Source: Desulfofustis sp.
GTDB lineage: Bacteria; Desulfobacterota; Desulfobulbia; Desulfobulbales; Desulfocapsaceae
Assembly: GCA_030604345.1 (NCBI GenBank)
Contig: JAUVWB010000023.1
Coordinates: forward strand, 1-11,437
Direction: 5' to 3'
Length of the DNA stretch: 11,437 nt
Shown: one piece after another, positions 1 to 6,735 of the stretch
Layout: every line of letters begins with the position of its first letter
How positions within the stretch are numbered: the first letter of the stretch is position 1
Notes under the pieces: generated by a model
What the model was told of the DNA's origin: nothing
The model's database searches: none
Seen by the model: the letters and a program-made list of their open reading frames with translations, nothing else
Position numbers and translations under genes: made by a program

Positions 1-293
1 CCGTACAGGGCATTGAGGAACTATGCAAACTGGGAGTCGTTCCGCGGATGGGAATCTTCCGGCCTATTCCCGGAACCCATCTGGAAAAACATCCAACTCC
101 GAGCCCCGGATATCTGGTTCACATTTACCGGAAACTGCGCGAATTAACGATGCAATATGGCGTAGACACCGGTTGCGCGGGATGTGGCCGCACCTTTGTC
201 GGCACCAAGGAGTACGACGGCGTCAATCCGATCATGCCGGAAATCACCGACGCTGATCTGGATAAGGCTGGTATCGACCTCAATCAAGACTGA
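1..293 (+). CDS. Radical SAM protein, BioB/HydE-like, C-terminal fragment (5' end outside window)
   Basis: An open frame enters from the left edge (first complete codon at base 3) and stops with TGA at 291-293, giving about 96 C-terminal residues. The stretch GIFRPIPGTHLE resembles the PIPGTPLE strand near the C-terminal end of the TIM barrel in biotin synthase and HydE-like radical SAM enzymes. The [4Fe-4S]-binding CxxxCxxC motif would lie upstream and is not visible. A second cysteine pair, C-A-G-C (codons at 174 and 183), follows in the motif GCAGCGR and could bind metal or an extra cluster, but that is inference. The protein ends in an acidic tail. A hairpin just downstream suggests it is transcribed separately from the next genes. 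The family assignment is moderately sure; the reaction is unknown. Confidence 0.6.
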   Translation, partial: VQGIEELCKLGVVPRMGIFRPIPGTHLEKHPTPSPGYLVHIYRKLRELTMQYGVDTGCAGCGRTFVGTKEYDGVNPIMPEITDADLDKAGIDLNQD

Positions 294-342
294 TCTGAAT
301 CGATATCGACAGCCATCCGTTCACCTTCGTCGCACTGAGAGC

Positions 343-378
343 CGTGCCGATTTATCAATGAAACGATAGATCGGCACG
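343..378 (+). terminator. Strong hairpin after the radical SAM gene, probable terminator
   Basis: Bases 343-356 pair with 365-378 in a 14-bp stem with one G-T wobble and an 8-base loop (357-364). It starts 49 bases after the radical SAM stop codon and is followed only by a short TATTT, so the U-tract is weak. It ends 43 bases before the TSUP gene. It could instead be an operator or attenuator for that downstream cluster. Confidence 0.55.
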
Positions 379-421
379 TATTTCCTGGTGGCTGCTGCCT
401 GTCAGCAACGAGAGGCCTGCA

Positions 422-1135
422 ATGACTTTCACTGTTCTGATACTCATGTCTTTTCTCGGGGCCCTGCTGACTGCCATCGTCGGTATGGGAGGAGGCATGA
501 TGTTGATCGCCATTATGCCGGGAATCGTTCCTACTGCCGCCATCATCCCGTTACATGGAGCAATACAATTTGCAAGCAATATCAGCAGAGTGATCATAGA
601 CATTCGCTCGCTGAACGGGAAGATCGTGGCTCAATGGTTTATCGGAACCTGCGTGGGTGCTACATTGGCCGCCCCCTTGGTCAGAAACTTCCCCTTGGAC
701 TATTTGCCGCTGTTGCTTGGCGTATTTATCCTGCTTTTTACCTGGACACCGAAAGAACGGTTTTTCTACCGAATCCCCTGTCAATACTTCGGCCTTGGTC
801 TTATTACCGCTTTTCTCTCTTTGTTCGTTGGCGCCACTGGCCCGATGGGTTTAACGGCAATCATTCGCGAAAAAATGAGCACCAACACTCTGATCGCCAC
901 TAGCAGCGCCATGAACGCATCAGTCCAAGGAGCCAAAGTAGGCGCATTTCTTGCGATCGGTTTCTCATTTGTGCCTTATCTTGATCTGCTGATCAGCGTC
1001 ATCGTGGCGGTTACCGTCGGCTCACTGGTCGGCAAAGTGATTCGGTCGCGGTTGCCGGCTGAAAGGCTCCTTCTCGCCGTTAAGATTTTACTGTCACTGC
1101 TCGCCGTACGAATGATCATCACGTCCCTCATGTGA
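422..1135 (+). CDS. Sulfite exporter TauE/SafE (TSUP) family membrane transporter
   Basis: The 237-residue protein is almost entirely hydrophobic, with about 7-8 membrane segments in two halves. This is close to the usual 240-260 residues of the family. The first half carries the TSUP signature G-M-G-G-G-M at residues 21-26, and the second half has the equivalent glycine-rich turn FVGATGPMG. TSUP proteins move small anions such as sulfite, sulfoacetate, acetate or other carboxylates across the inner membrane; which one is moved here is not visible. The ATG at 422 has AGAGG six bases upstream (411-415). It is the first gene of the left cluster. The VOC gene follows after 19 bases, so co-transcription is likely. 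By context it imports the pathway substrate or exports its anionic by-product (inference). Family call is firm, substrate open. Confidence 0.88.
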   Translation: MTFTVLILMSFLGALLTAIVGMGGGMMLIAIMPGIVPTAAIIPLHGAIQFASNISRVIIDIRSLNGKIVAQWFIGTCVGATLAAPLVRNFPLDYLPLLLGVFILLFTWTPKERFFYRIPCQYFGLGLITAFLSLFVGATGPMGLTAIIREKMSTNTLIATSSAMNASVQGAKVGAFLAIGFSFVPYLDLLISVIVAVTVGSLVGKVIRSRLPAERLLLAVKILLSLLAVRMIITSLM

Positions 1136-1154
1136 GTGACATGACACGAACCAT

Positions 1155-1544
1155 ATGGTAGCGCCTATGACCATAACCTCTTGTTCCTTCGACCACCTGC
1201 ACATTGTCTGCCTCGACCTTGAGGCGATGATCGACTTCTGGACCGAAGCGCTAGGTGGTAAACTTGTTGCCAGACGGCCGTTCGACACTGCCGCCGGCGC
1301 AGTCATTGATTTGGATGAGGTCGCCATATACCTGCGGTTGCCAAAGGCTGAAGAACGACTAGATCCTTCCCCACAGAACACCTTTGGCTACCATCATGTA
1401 GGCTTGATCACGGACAATTTCTCTGTTGCTGTGAGCCGATTAATCGATTACGGATGTCAAGTATTATCCGGCAATGTCGCCGGAACGACGGTGTTTCTTC
1501 GCGGTCCGGAAGACATCGTCGTTGAGCTCAAAAAGCGCACCTGA
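1155..1544 (+). CDS. VOC family protein (glyoxalase/bleomycin resistance/dioxygenase fold)
   Basis: The 129-residue protein has the two beta-alpha-beta-beta-beta modules of the vicinal oxygen chelate fold. Module one opens with FDHLHI (His14), module two with GYHHVGL (His80/81), and the last strand ends VVELKK (Glu124). These fit three of the usual four metal ligands. The ligand expected in the strand near IYLRLP is not evident, so metal binding may be altered. Such proteins include glyoxalase I, methylmalonyl-CoA epimerase, extradiol dioxygenases and fosfomycin resistance enzymes. The context of a catabolic cluster argues for an epimerase, isomerase or lyase step rather than resistance, but this is inference. 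The start is uncertain: ATG 1155 has no clear ribosome binding site, while ATG 1167 has a weak GGTAG five bases upstream and would remove only four residues. Confidence 0.82.
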   Translation: MVAPMTITSCSFDHLHIVCLDLEAMIDFWTEALGGKLVARRPFDTAAGAVIDLDEVAIYLRLPKAEERLDPSPQNTFGYHHVGLITDNFSVAVSRLIDYGCQVLSGNVAGTTVFLRGPEDIVVELKKRT

Positions 1545-1656
1545 ATGATACACCCAAGAACGTGAAGCCTTTTGCAGTCTAAGAAACCGGCCACCTGTTC
1601 ATCAGGAGAACCACGATTTCAATCGCCATACCGGCAACAGACCAGCGTACCGCAAC

Positions 1657-2418
1657 ATGACCTTTCAAAAAATCGAACCTAAGAAAAAAAGTCAGATGGC
1701 CACGGAAATGCTCCTTGACGTCATCAAGACCAAACAATTCAAGCCCGGTGACAAACTACCGCCGGAACGCATCATGGCCGCCGAAATGGGCGTCAGCCGC
1801 AACACCCTTCGAGAGGCCGTCGCCGCTCTGCAGATTCTCGGCATTCTCGAGGTCCGACACAGCCAAGGAAACTTCGTCGTCAACCTCAACGAAACCGAAA
1901 ACAGAAACTCTATTCTGGAAAACATTTTCGCAACCAACGACGACCCGTTCACCACCATCGACGCCCGCCTTGCTTTCGAGCCGGGAGTTGCCGCAATGGC
2001 CTGTGAACTAGCCACAGATCAGGACCTCAAAACAATCGGGAGCGACTTGCAGCAGGTTGTTTCCGCCATCAAACGTAACGATCTCAACGACTATTCTCTG
2101 GCGGACTATAATTTTCATCTCAACATCGCTCACTGCACTCACAATCAGATCATCATCCAGACCATCCAGTGCATCATCCGTACGCTGACACAGCCGCTTT
2201 GGAGATCTATGAAACAGGGTATAGCCGCTACTGACGTGATCAGATCCGTTCGCATTGCCGAACATGAGTTGATCCATCAGGCCCTTCTCGCCCGAGATGC
2301 GGCACAGGCTCAAGAACATGTTCGCCGCCACCTGCAGCATTCCAAAGATCGATTACTTTTTGAAATAGAAAATGGTGACGTGACATCCCATTCGTCGACC
2401 ACCGACACGGCCAGTTGA
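1657..2418 (+). CDS. GntR-family transcriptional regulator, FadR subfamily with FCD domain
   Basis: The 253-residue protein starts with a winged helix-turn-helix (about residues 10-75) showing the GntR pattern: PGDKLPPER, then VSRNTLREAV, then a wing ending GNFVV. Residues about 95-230 form the all-helical FCD effector domain. Asp150 and His154 (DYNFH), His203 (EHELIH) and His225 (RRHL) are at the positions that usually bind a metal holding a carboxylate effector. FCD regulators typically repress nearby catabolic genes until an organic acid binds. Here it sits inside the cluster, 112 bases after the VOC gene and 47 before the MmgE/PrpD gene, so it most likely senses the pathway's substrate or intermediate. 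No strong ribosome binding site precedes ATG 1657; the start was chosen because the N-terminus then matches family layout. The long gap upstream is a plausible site for its own promoter, but no clear operator was found. Confidence 0.9.
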   Translation: MTFQKIEPKKKSQMATEMLLDVIKTKQFKPGDKLPPERIMAAEMGVSRNTLREAVAALQILGILEVRHSQGNFVVNLNETENRNSILENIFATNDDPFTTIDARLAFEPGVAAMACELATDQDLKTIGSDLQQVVSAIKRNDLNDYSLADYNFHLNIAHCTHNQIIIQTIQCIIRTLTQPLWRSMKQGIAATDVIRSVRIAEHELIHQALLARDAAQAQEHVRRHLQHSKDRLLFEIENGDVTSHSSTTDTAS

Positions 2419-2453
2419 ACGTTTACGAATACTGTTTTTTCTCTCCAGCTTGC

Positions 2454-2457
2454 AGGA
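2454..2457 (+). promoter_or_regulatory. Ribosome binding site fixing the MmgE/PrpD start
   Basis: AGGA lies eight bases before ATG 2466. A longer reading from TTG 2415 would overlap the regulator's stop codon and add 17 residues unlike the family N-terminus, so ATG 2466 is preferred. Confidence 0.6.
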
Positions 2458-2465
2458 AACGGCCT

Positions 2466-3854
2466 ATGACAACAACCCGTGAAAGCGGCCTCAGTCTCCA
2501 ATTATTCAATGCCTTTCAGCATGTTCGCAACAGACCGCTGCCCGAAGCGGTGGAGCACAAAGCAAAGTGTTGCATACTCGATTTCCTGGCCGCCTCCTTT
2601 GGTGCCGCGTCCTCCGAATCAACGGCCATCGCTGGAAACATTGCCGCCCAACTCGGGGACGGCACCTGCACCCTACTGGGGCGTCGGGAAAAAGCAAGCC
2701 CGTTGGCCGCCTGTCTTCATAATGGCATGGTTGCGCATGCCGAGGAACTCGATGATTCGCACCGCTATGTTTCCGGTCTGCATCTTGGCGCTGTGGTCAT
2801 CCCTCCTGCGCTTGCCATCGCCGAGGAACGAGATCTCGACGGCATCAGTTTTCTGACGGCCATCGTGTGCGGGTACGAGATCGCCGGCCGAATCTGCCGC
2901 TGCATTGACCAGGCTCATCGCGCCCGAGGTTTCCACTCAACGGGAACCATTGGTCCTTTCGGCGCTTGTGCTGCTGCTGCAGCCTCCTTAAATTTCGACG
3001 AAAAGGTATTTCTCAACGCCATCGGCATCACCGCGTCGACCGCCGCAGGTTTGTTTGCTTTCCTTGAGAACGGCGCAACCGTCAAGCACTTTCATCCCGG
3101 ACGTGCTGCATTTGACGGCTTGCTGTGCGCCTTACTCGCCCAACAGGGGCTGACCGGTCCCATCAACGTTTTCGAGGCACGCGAAGGATTTTTCAAGGCC
3201 TACGCCGACTCCTATGACGCCGCCCCGCTCTATCAGACACCTGAATCGTACGAAATCACCTGTGCGTATCACAAGATGCACTCCTCGTGTGGCCACTCGT
3301 TTCCAGCCATCGATGCGGCGCTGGAACTGCGTCGCCAGCTCGAGACTCGCTGGGAGGATATTGCTCACATCGAGTTTGGCACCTACCGTGCTGCCGCCGT
3401 GCTGAACAACCGTAGACCGAAGAATCTGCAGGAAGCCCGCTTTTCCATCCCGATGCTCATAGCACTTGCTTGCATGCACGGCAGTATCAATCGCACCGAC
3501 CTCACCGATACTATATTAGACGACAATAAACTGCTGAACCTAGCCGCTCGCGTGACCGTTGTAGAGGAAGAAGCGCTCCAGGAGGCCTTTCCCCGGTTGC
3601 GGGCAGGCATCCTGCGCGCAACCCTGCGATCCGGGCAGGAAATCTGCATCCGCATCGACGCCCCACGAGGGATGCCGGACAACCCTGTTTCCTTTTCGGA
3701 GCTATGCGACAAATTCATAGCTGAATCGGCGGCCGTTCTTTCTCCAGCCGCACAGCAGACAATCATCGATACCGTTCAAGACGTCGACAACCTCTCATCG
3801 ATTCGGCACTTGAGTCAGTTATTGTCACCCTCTGTTAACCACTCAAACAGATGA
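2466..3854 (+). CDS. MmgE/PrpD family protein (2-methylcitrate dehydratase / cis-aconitate decarboxylase-like)
   Basis: The 462-residue protein has the family's usual length and its landmarks in order: HAEELDD (residues 91-97), the loop with His106 (LHLGAV), GYE (137-139), GFHSTGT (156-161), TVKHFHPG with Lys207, and KMHSSCGH (270-277) followed by AIDAAL. Members act on polar carboxylic acids in the cytoplasm, for example 2-methylcitrate dehydration (PrpD), cis-aconitate decarboxylation to itaconate (CAD/IRG1) or iminodisuccinate chemistry. His106, His157, Lys207, Lys270 and His277 fall at positions resembling the catalytic His/Lys set of CAD, judged by eye. The common HPG before GAVVIP is HLG here, and the common TH after the SCG turn is SF. 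No citrate synthase or 2-methylisocitrate lyase is nearby, so a methylcitrate cycle role is not supported. It overlaps the next gene by four bases (ATGA), implying translational coupling with the dehydrogenase. Family sure, substrate unknown. Confidence 0.9.
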   Translation: MTTTRESGLSLQLFNAFQHVRNRPLPEAVEHKAKCCILDFLAASFGAASSESTAIAGNIAAQLGDGTCTLLGRREKASPLAACLHNGMVAHAEELDDSHRYVSGLHLGAVVIPPALAIAEERDLDGISFLTAIVCGYEIAGRICRCIDQAHRARGFHSTGTIGPFGACAAAAASLNFDEKVFLNAIGITASTAAGLFAFLENGATVKHFHPGRAAFDGLLCALLAQQGLTGPINVFEAREGFFKAYADSYDAAPLYQTPESYEITCAYHKMHSSCGHSFPAIDAALELRRQLETRWEDIAHIEFGTYRAAAVLNNRRPKNLQEARFSIPMLIALACMHGSINRTDLTDTILDDNKLLNLAARVTVVEEEALQEAFPRLRAGILRATLRSGQEICIRIDAPRGMPDNPVSFSELCDKFIAESAAVLSPAAQQTIIDTVQDVDNLSSIRHLSQLLSPSVNHSNR

Positions 3855-4726
3855 TGGCTATGGATATTGCATTTATCGGCTTCGGCGGAGCTGCTTATGG
3901 CATTGCAAAAGGCCTCAAACAGGAAGGAATCGGGACTATCTTCTATTATACGCGATCCTGGAACACCCCGCCGTATGATCGCGTTATCGCTCAGCGGGCG
4001 GACGAAACCGGAGCCGTATTGCGAACCAATCTGCAGGAACTTGCAGAGGCTGCCGACTGTATTATGTCCTGTGTCACCGGCTCGGCGGCACCGACTGTTG
4101 CCGCCGAGATAGCTCCCTACTTGCGTGACCGGCACCTATACGTGGATCTCAACACTGCGGAACCAGACATCAAAAAAACCGTGGCGACAATTGTCAAGCC
4201 TACCGGGGCCTCTTTTGTCGATGCTGCCATGATGGGCGGCATTCCTACCTTTCTCCACAAAGTACCTATTCTTGCGTCAGGAGATGGAGCTTACCGAGTC
4301 AAACAAGCGTTCGAACCCTTCGGCATGAACATCGGCGTAATCGGCGATGAACCGGGGCAAGCGGCCGCCATCAAAATGTTTCGCAGCATATTCATGAAAG
4401 GCATGCTCGCGCTGCTTCTTGAAGTTATGGGAGCTTCCAAAAAATATCATGCTACCGACACCGTCCTTGCCTCAATCGCAGAAACGATGGACAAGAACCG
4501 GTTCATGGAGACAGCTCGACGGGTGGTGACCAAAGGTGTCGTCAACCCGGAACGAATGGCCCGCGAAATGGAAGGGGTCGTCAAGACCCTCGAGAATCTA
4601 TCCGTCTCCGCCACCATGTCATCAGCCACCCGGGATAAGCTCCTATGGTGCGCACAGTTCGGCCTTCGAGAACGTTTTGGCGGTGCCATTCCCGAAACCC
4701 TCGCGGCTGTCCTCGAAGAACTCTAG
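3851..4726 (+). CDS. NAD(P)-dependent beta-hydroxyacid dehydrogenase-like protein with DUF1932 domain
   Basis: The 291-residue protein begins with a Rossmann fold: IAFIGFGGAA (residues 6-15) is the dinucleotide-binding loop in the GFGEAA form common in DUF1932 proteins. The mid-region DAAMMGGIP (124-132) corresponds to the substrate-binding DAPVSGG segment of 3-hydroxyisobutyrate and 6-phosphogluconate dehydrogenases. Lys175 (IKMFRS) is the likely catalytic lysine, followed by KGMLALLLE. The C-terminal helical part (about 185-280) matches DUF1932. Family members oxidise a secondary or primary alcohol next to a carboxylate, or reduce the reverse. Three ATG codons (3851, 3854, 3860) lie close together; the first overlaps the MmgE/PrpD stop, so the two are translationally coupled and probably act in consecutive steps. 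It is the last gene of the cluster; the next gene is 155 bases away. Substrate not identifiable. Confidence 0.88.
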   Translation: MMAMDIAFIGFGGAAYGIAKGLKQEGIGTIFYYTRSWNTPPYDRVIAQRADETGAVLRTNLQELAEAADCIMSCVTGSAAPTVAAEIAPYLRDRHLYVDLNTAEPDIKKTVATIVKPTGASFVDAAMMGGIPTFLHKVPILASGDGAYRVKQAFEPFGMNIGVIGDEPGQAAAIKMFRSIFMKGMLALLLEVMGASKKYHATDTVLASIAETMDKNRFMETARRVVTKGVVNPERMAREMEGVVKTLENLSVSATMSSATRDKLLWCAQFGLRERFGGAIPETLAAVLEEL

Positions 4727-4881
4727 GGGCCAGCTCCGGCCATACGTTTTGTCTCATTGCAGCTAATTATGGCAACTGGTATCTTTCCGGGCTTCATTGC
4801 AATCTTTTGACATGATACAGACCGTGAACCCCTTTCCATTCTAAGCCTATCGGTTCGACATCTCTTTAGAGGACAAAGCAC
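4727..4881 (+). other. Intergenic region between the catabolic cluster and the MFS gene
   Basis: This 155-base gap is AT-richer than the gene after it. It contains a consensus-like TTGACA at 4807-4812, without a convincing -10 box 16-18 bases downstream, and two copies of TCATTGCA (4754-4761 and 4794-4801) exactly 40 bases apart. A promoter for the MFS gene probably lies here, but I cannot place it. No convincing terminator hairpin was found. Confidence 0.3.
4868..4874 (+). promoter_or_regulatory. Ribosome binding site fixing the GTG start of the MFS gene
   Basis: AGAGGAC sits seven bases before GTG 4882. The alternative ATG at 4906 has nothing comparable and would cut into the first membrane segment. 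Confidence 0.6.
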
Positions 4882-6030
4882 GTGCCCCGACTTGCCCAAC
4901 ACCGCATGTACGTGTTTCTACTCGTGCTGACCATCTGCAATACGGCGGGTTTGCAGGTCTGGCAGACGCTCTTTGACAACTTCGCGGTCCATGTGGTGCA
5001 GCTACATGGTCATCATATCGGCATTATCCAGTCGGTGCGGGAGATCCCCGGGCTCCTGTCGCTGTTGGTCGTTTACCTGCTGCTGATCATCAGGGAACAC
5101 CGGTTGTCCGCCTTGTCGGTGCTGCTGCTCGGTATCGGTGTGTCGCTCACCGGGCTGCTGCCGTCCTTTGCCGGGGTTATCCTGACCACCCTGGTGATGA
5201 GCTTCGGCTTCCACTACTTTGAGACCACCAACCAGTCGCTGACCCTGCAGTATTTCGACAAACAGACGGCGCCGCTGATCTTCGGCCGTTTGCGCAGCTC
5301 CACGGCAGCGACCAATGTCGTCGTCGGCCTCGTCATCCTGGCACTGTCGCCGCGCCTGGCGTTCGACCAGCTCTACCTGCTGTTCGGCCTGTTCATCATC
5401 GCCGCCTCCTGCTGGGCCCTGCTGCAGAACCCGACCGACCACACCCTGCCGCCGCAGCGCAAGAACATGGTGTTCCGTCGCCGCTATTGGCTCTACTATG
5501 CCCTGACCTTCATGGCCGGGGCCCGCCGCCAGATCTTCGTCGCCTTCGCGGTGTTTTTGATGGTCAAGAAGTTCTCGTTTTCCGTCTCCGAAATCGCCCT
5601 GCTCTTTCTGGTGAACAATCTGGTGAATTTCTTTCTGAGCCGGCTCATCGGCCACTGCATCGTTCGGTTTGGCGAACGAAAGGTCCTGAGTCTCGAGTAC
5701 TTCAGTCTGATCATCATCTTCATCGCCTATGCACTGACCGACTCGAAACTCCTGATCGCCTGCCTCTACATTCTCGATCACATCTTTTTCAATTTCGCCA
5801 TCGCCATCCGCACCTTCTTCCAGAAAATCAGCGATCCCCAGGACATCGCTCCGAGCATGGCGGTGGGTTTCACCATCAACCATATCGCCGCCGTCTTTCT
5901 ACCGGCCCTCGGCGGGCTTCTCTGGCTGGTCGACTATCGCCTGGTCTTCTTTGCTGGCGCCGCCATGAGTCTGATTTCGCTGTTGCTGGTACAATTGATC
6001 TCCGGTCAGCTGGCCCGTCACGGGGAGTGA
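4882..6030 (+). CDS. Major facilitator superfamily (MFS) transporter, substrate unknown
   Basis: The 382-residue protein is hydrophobic throughout, with roughly 11-12 membrane segments in two bundles. They are separated by a charged central loop near residues 185-200 (PTDHTLPPQRKN, then FRRRYW), as expected for a 12-helix MFS carrier. The first bundle has a short basic cytoplasmic loop (REHRLSA) where the usual motif A lies; it is degenerate. The second bundle has GHCIVRFGERKVL, a better motif-A-like loop. It starts with GTG behind a good ribosome binding site. It has no obvious partner: the left cluster ends 155 bases before and the shikimate kinase starts 96 bases after. It could be an exporter of a small molecule or drug. 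Family confident, substrate not inferable. Confidence 0.82.
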   Translation: MPRLAQHRMYVFLLVLTICNTAGLQVWQTLFDNFAVHVVQLHGHHIGIIQSVREIPGLLSLLVVYLLLIIREHRLSALSVLLLGIGVSLTGLLPSFAGVILTTLVMSFGFHYFETTNQSLTLQYFDKQTAPLIFGRLRSSTAATNVVVGLVILALSPRLAFDQLYLLFGLFIIAASCWALLQNPTDHTLPPQRKNMVFRRRYWLYYALTFMAGARRQIFVAFAVFLMVKKFSFSVSEIALLFLVNNLVNFFLSRLIGHCIVRFGERKVLSLEYFSLIIIFIAYALTDSKLLIACLYILDHIFFNFAIAIRTFFQKISDPQDIAPSMAVGFTINHIAAVFLPALGGLLWLVDYRLVFFAGAAMSLISLLLVQLISGQLARHGE

Positions 6031-6088
6031 AGGCTGCCCGGTCGGACGATATACCTGGCTCGGACCATTCACAGATCGACCGATCGTT

Positions 6089-6106
6089 GTTACCATAACC
6101 GGTAAC
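6089..6106. repeat. Short inverted repeat upstream of the shikimate kinase gene
   Basis: GTTACC (6089-6094) and GGTAAC (6101-6106) are perfect complements around a six-base spacer. They end 20 bases before the aroK-like start and just before its ribosome binding site. This could be a small operator or leader hairpin, but a six-bp match can arise by chance. Confidence 0.25.
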
Positions 6107-6126
6107 CCATTATCCGGGAGGAGTTC

Positions 6127-6657
6127 ATGCAAACAAGTCCTAATCTGGTGCTGATCGGCATGCCGGGATCGGGCAAAAGCACGGTCGGGGTCATCCTCGC
6201 CAAGCAGCTCAGCCGTCCCTACCTGGACAGTGATATCCTGATCCAACTGACCGAAAAACGATCACTGCAGGACATCGTCGACCAGGCTGGATACCTGGTC
6301 CTGCGCGACATCGAAGAGCGGGTCCTGCTCGGTATCCAATGCGACAATCATGTGATCGCCACCGGCGGTAGTGCCGCCTACAGCGAACCGGCGATGAACC
6401 ACCTGCGCCATAACGGCATCATCATTTTCCTCGATGCCAGCCTCGACACGCTGCGCCGACGCATCCACAACTATGACACCCGCGGATTGGCCACGCGGCC
6501 CGAACAGAGCTTTGCCGATCTTTTCCGGGAGCGGTTCGAGCTGTACACACGTTATGCCGATATCACCATCGACTGCAACGACACCGATCAGGAACAAGTA
6601 TGCCAGACCATTGTTGCCAGGCTGGAGGACTTCGCCGACCATGACACGCAGCGATAA
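6127..6657 (+). CDS. aroK: Shikimate kinase (AroK family)
   Basis: The 176-residue size is typical for shikimate kinase, which phosphorylates shikimate to shikimate 3-phosphate with ATP in the cytoplasmic chorismate pathway. Residues 11-19 form a Walker A loop, GMPGSGKST. Asp34-Ser-Asp36 matches the DxD motif for magnesium and shikimate. Arg60 in LRDIEE corresponds to the shikimate-binding arginine of FRxxE. ATGGS at 78-82 replaces the usual TGGG, changing the third glycine to serine. The lid (RGLATRP) and the terminal RFELYTRYAD segment fit the family. A very good GGGAGGAG (6116-6123) precedes ATG 6127. Chorismate also feeds MqnA, encoded at the far right of the window. The GGS change and divergent helix leave a small chance that it is a shikimate-kinase-like protein with another substrate. 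Confidence 0.82.
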   Translation: MQTSPNLVLIGMPGSGKSTVGVILAKQLSRPYLDSDILIQLTEKRSLQDIVDQAGYLVLRDIEERVLLGIQCDNHVIATGGSAAYSEPAMNHLRHNGIIIFLDASLDTLRRRIHNYDTRGLATRPEQSFADLFRERFELYTRYADITIDCNDTDQEQVCQTIVARLEDFADHDTQR

Positions 6658-6722
6658 GCATAAGCACCCCAGCGCACTCGTACCGGACCCCACCGCTTGG
6701 CGCCTACCGAACAACCAGCAGG

Positions 6723-6730
6723 AAGGAGAA
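6723..6730 (+). promoter_or_regulatory. Ribosome binding site fixing the epimerase start
   Basis: AAGGAGAA lies five bases before ATG 6736. The frame stays open to TTG 6697, but those 13 extra residues precede the nucleotide-binding strand and lack a ribosome binding site. Confidence 0.65.
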
Positions 6731-6735
6731 ACCCC

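Noticed and set aside
2466..3854. Methylcitrate cycle (prp) operon
   Set aside because: Only a PrpD-like gene is present; no prpB or prpC, and the neighbours are a TSUP transporter, VOC protein and DUF1932 dehydrogenase.
4754..4801. Two TCATTGCA copies exactly 40 bases apart upstream of the MFS gene
   Set aside because: Eight bases in an AT-rich spacer is too short for a claim, and no third copy or palindrome supports a regulator site.
5002..5883. Minus-strand open frame of 293 codons opposite the MFS gene
   Set aside because: The product is extremely rich in Gln, Asp, Glu and Gly, the mirror of hydrophobic codons in the membrane protein.
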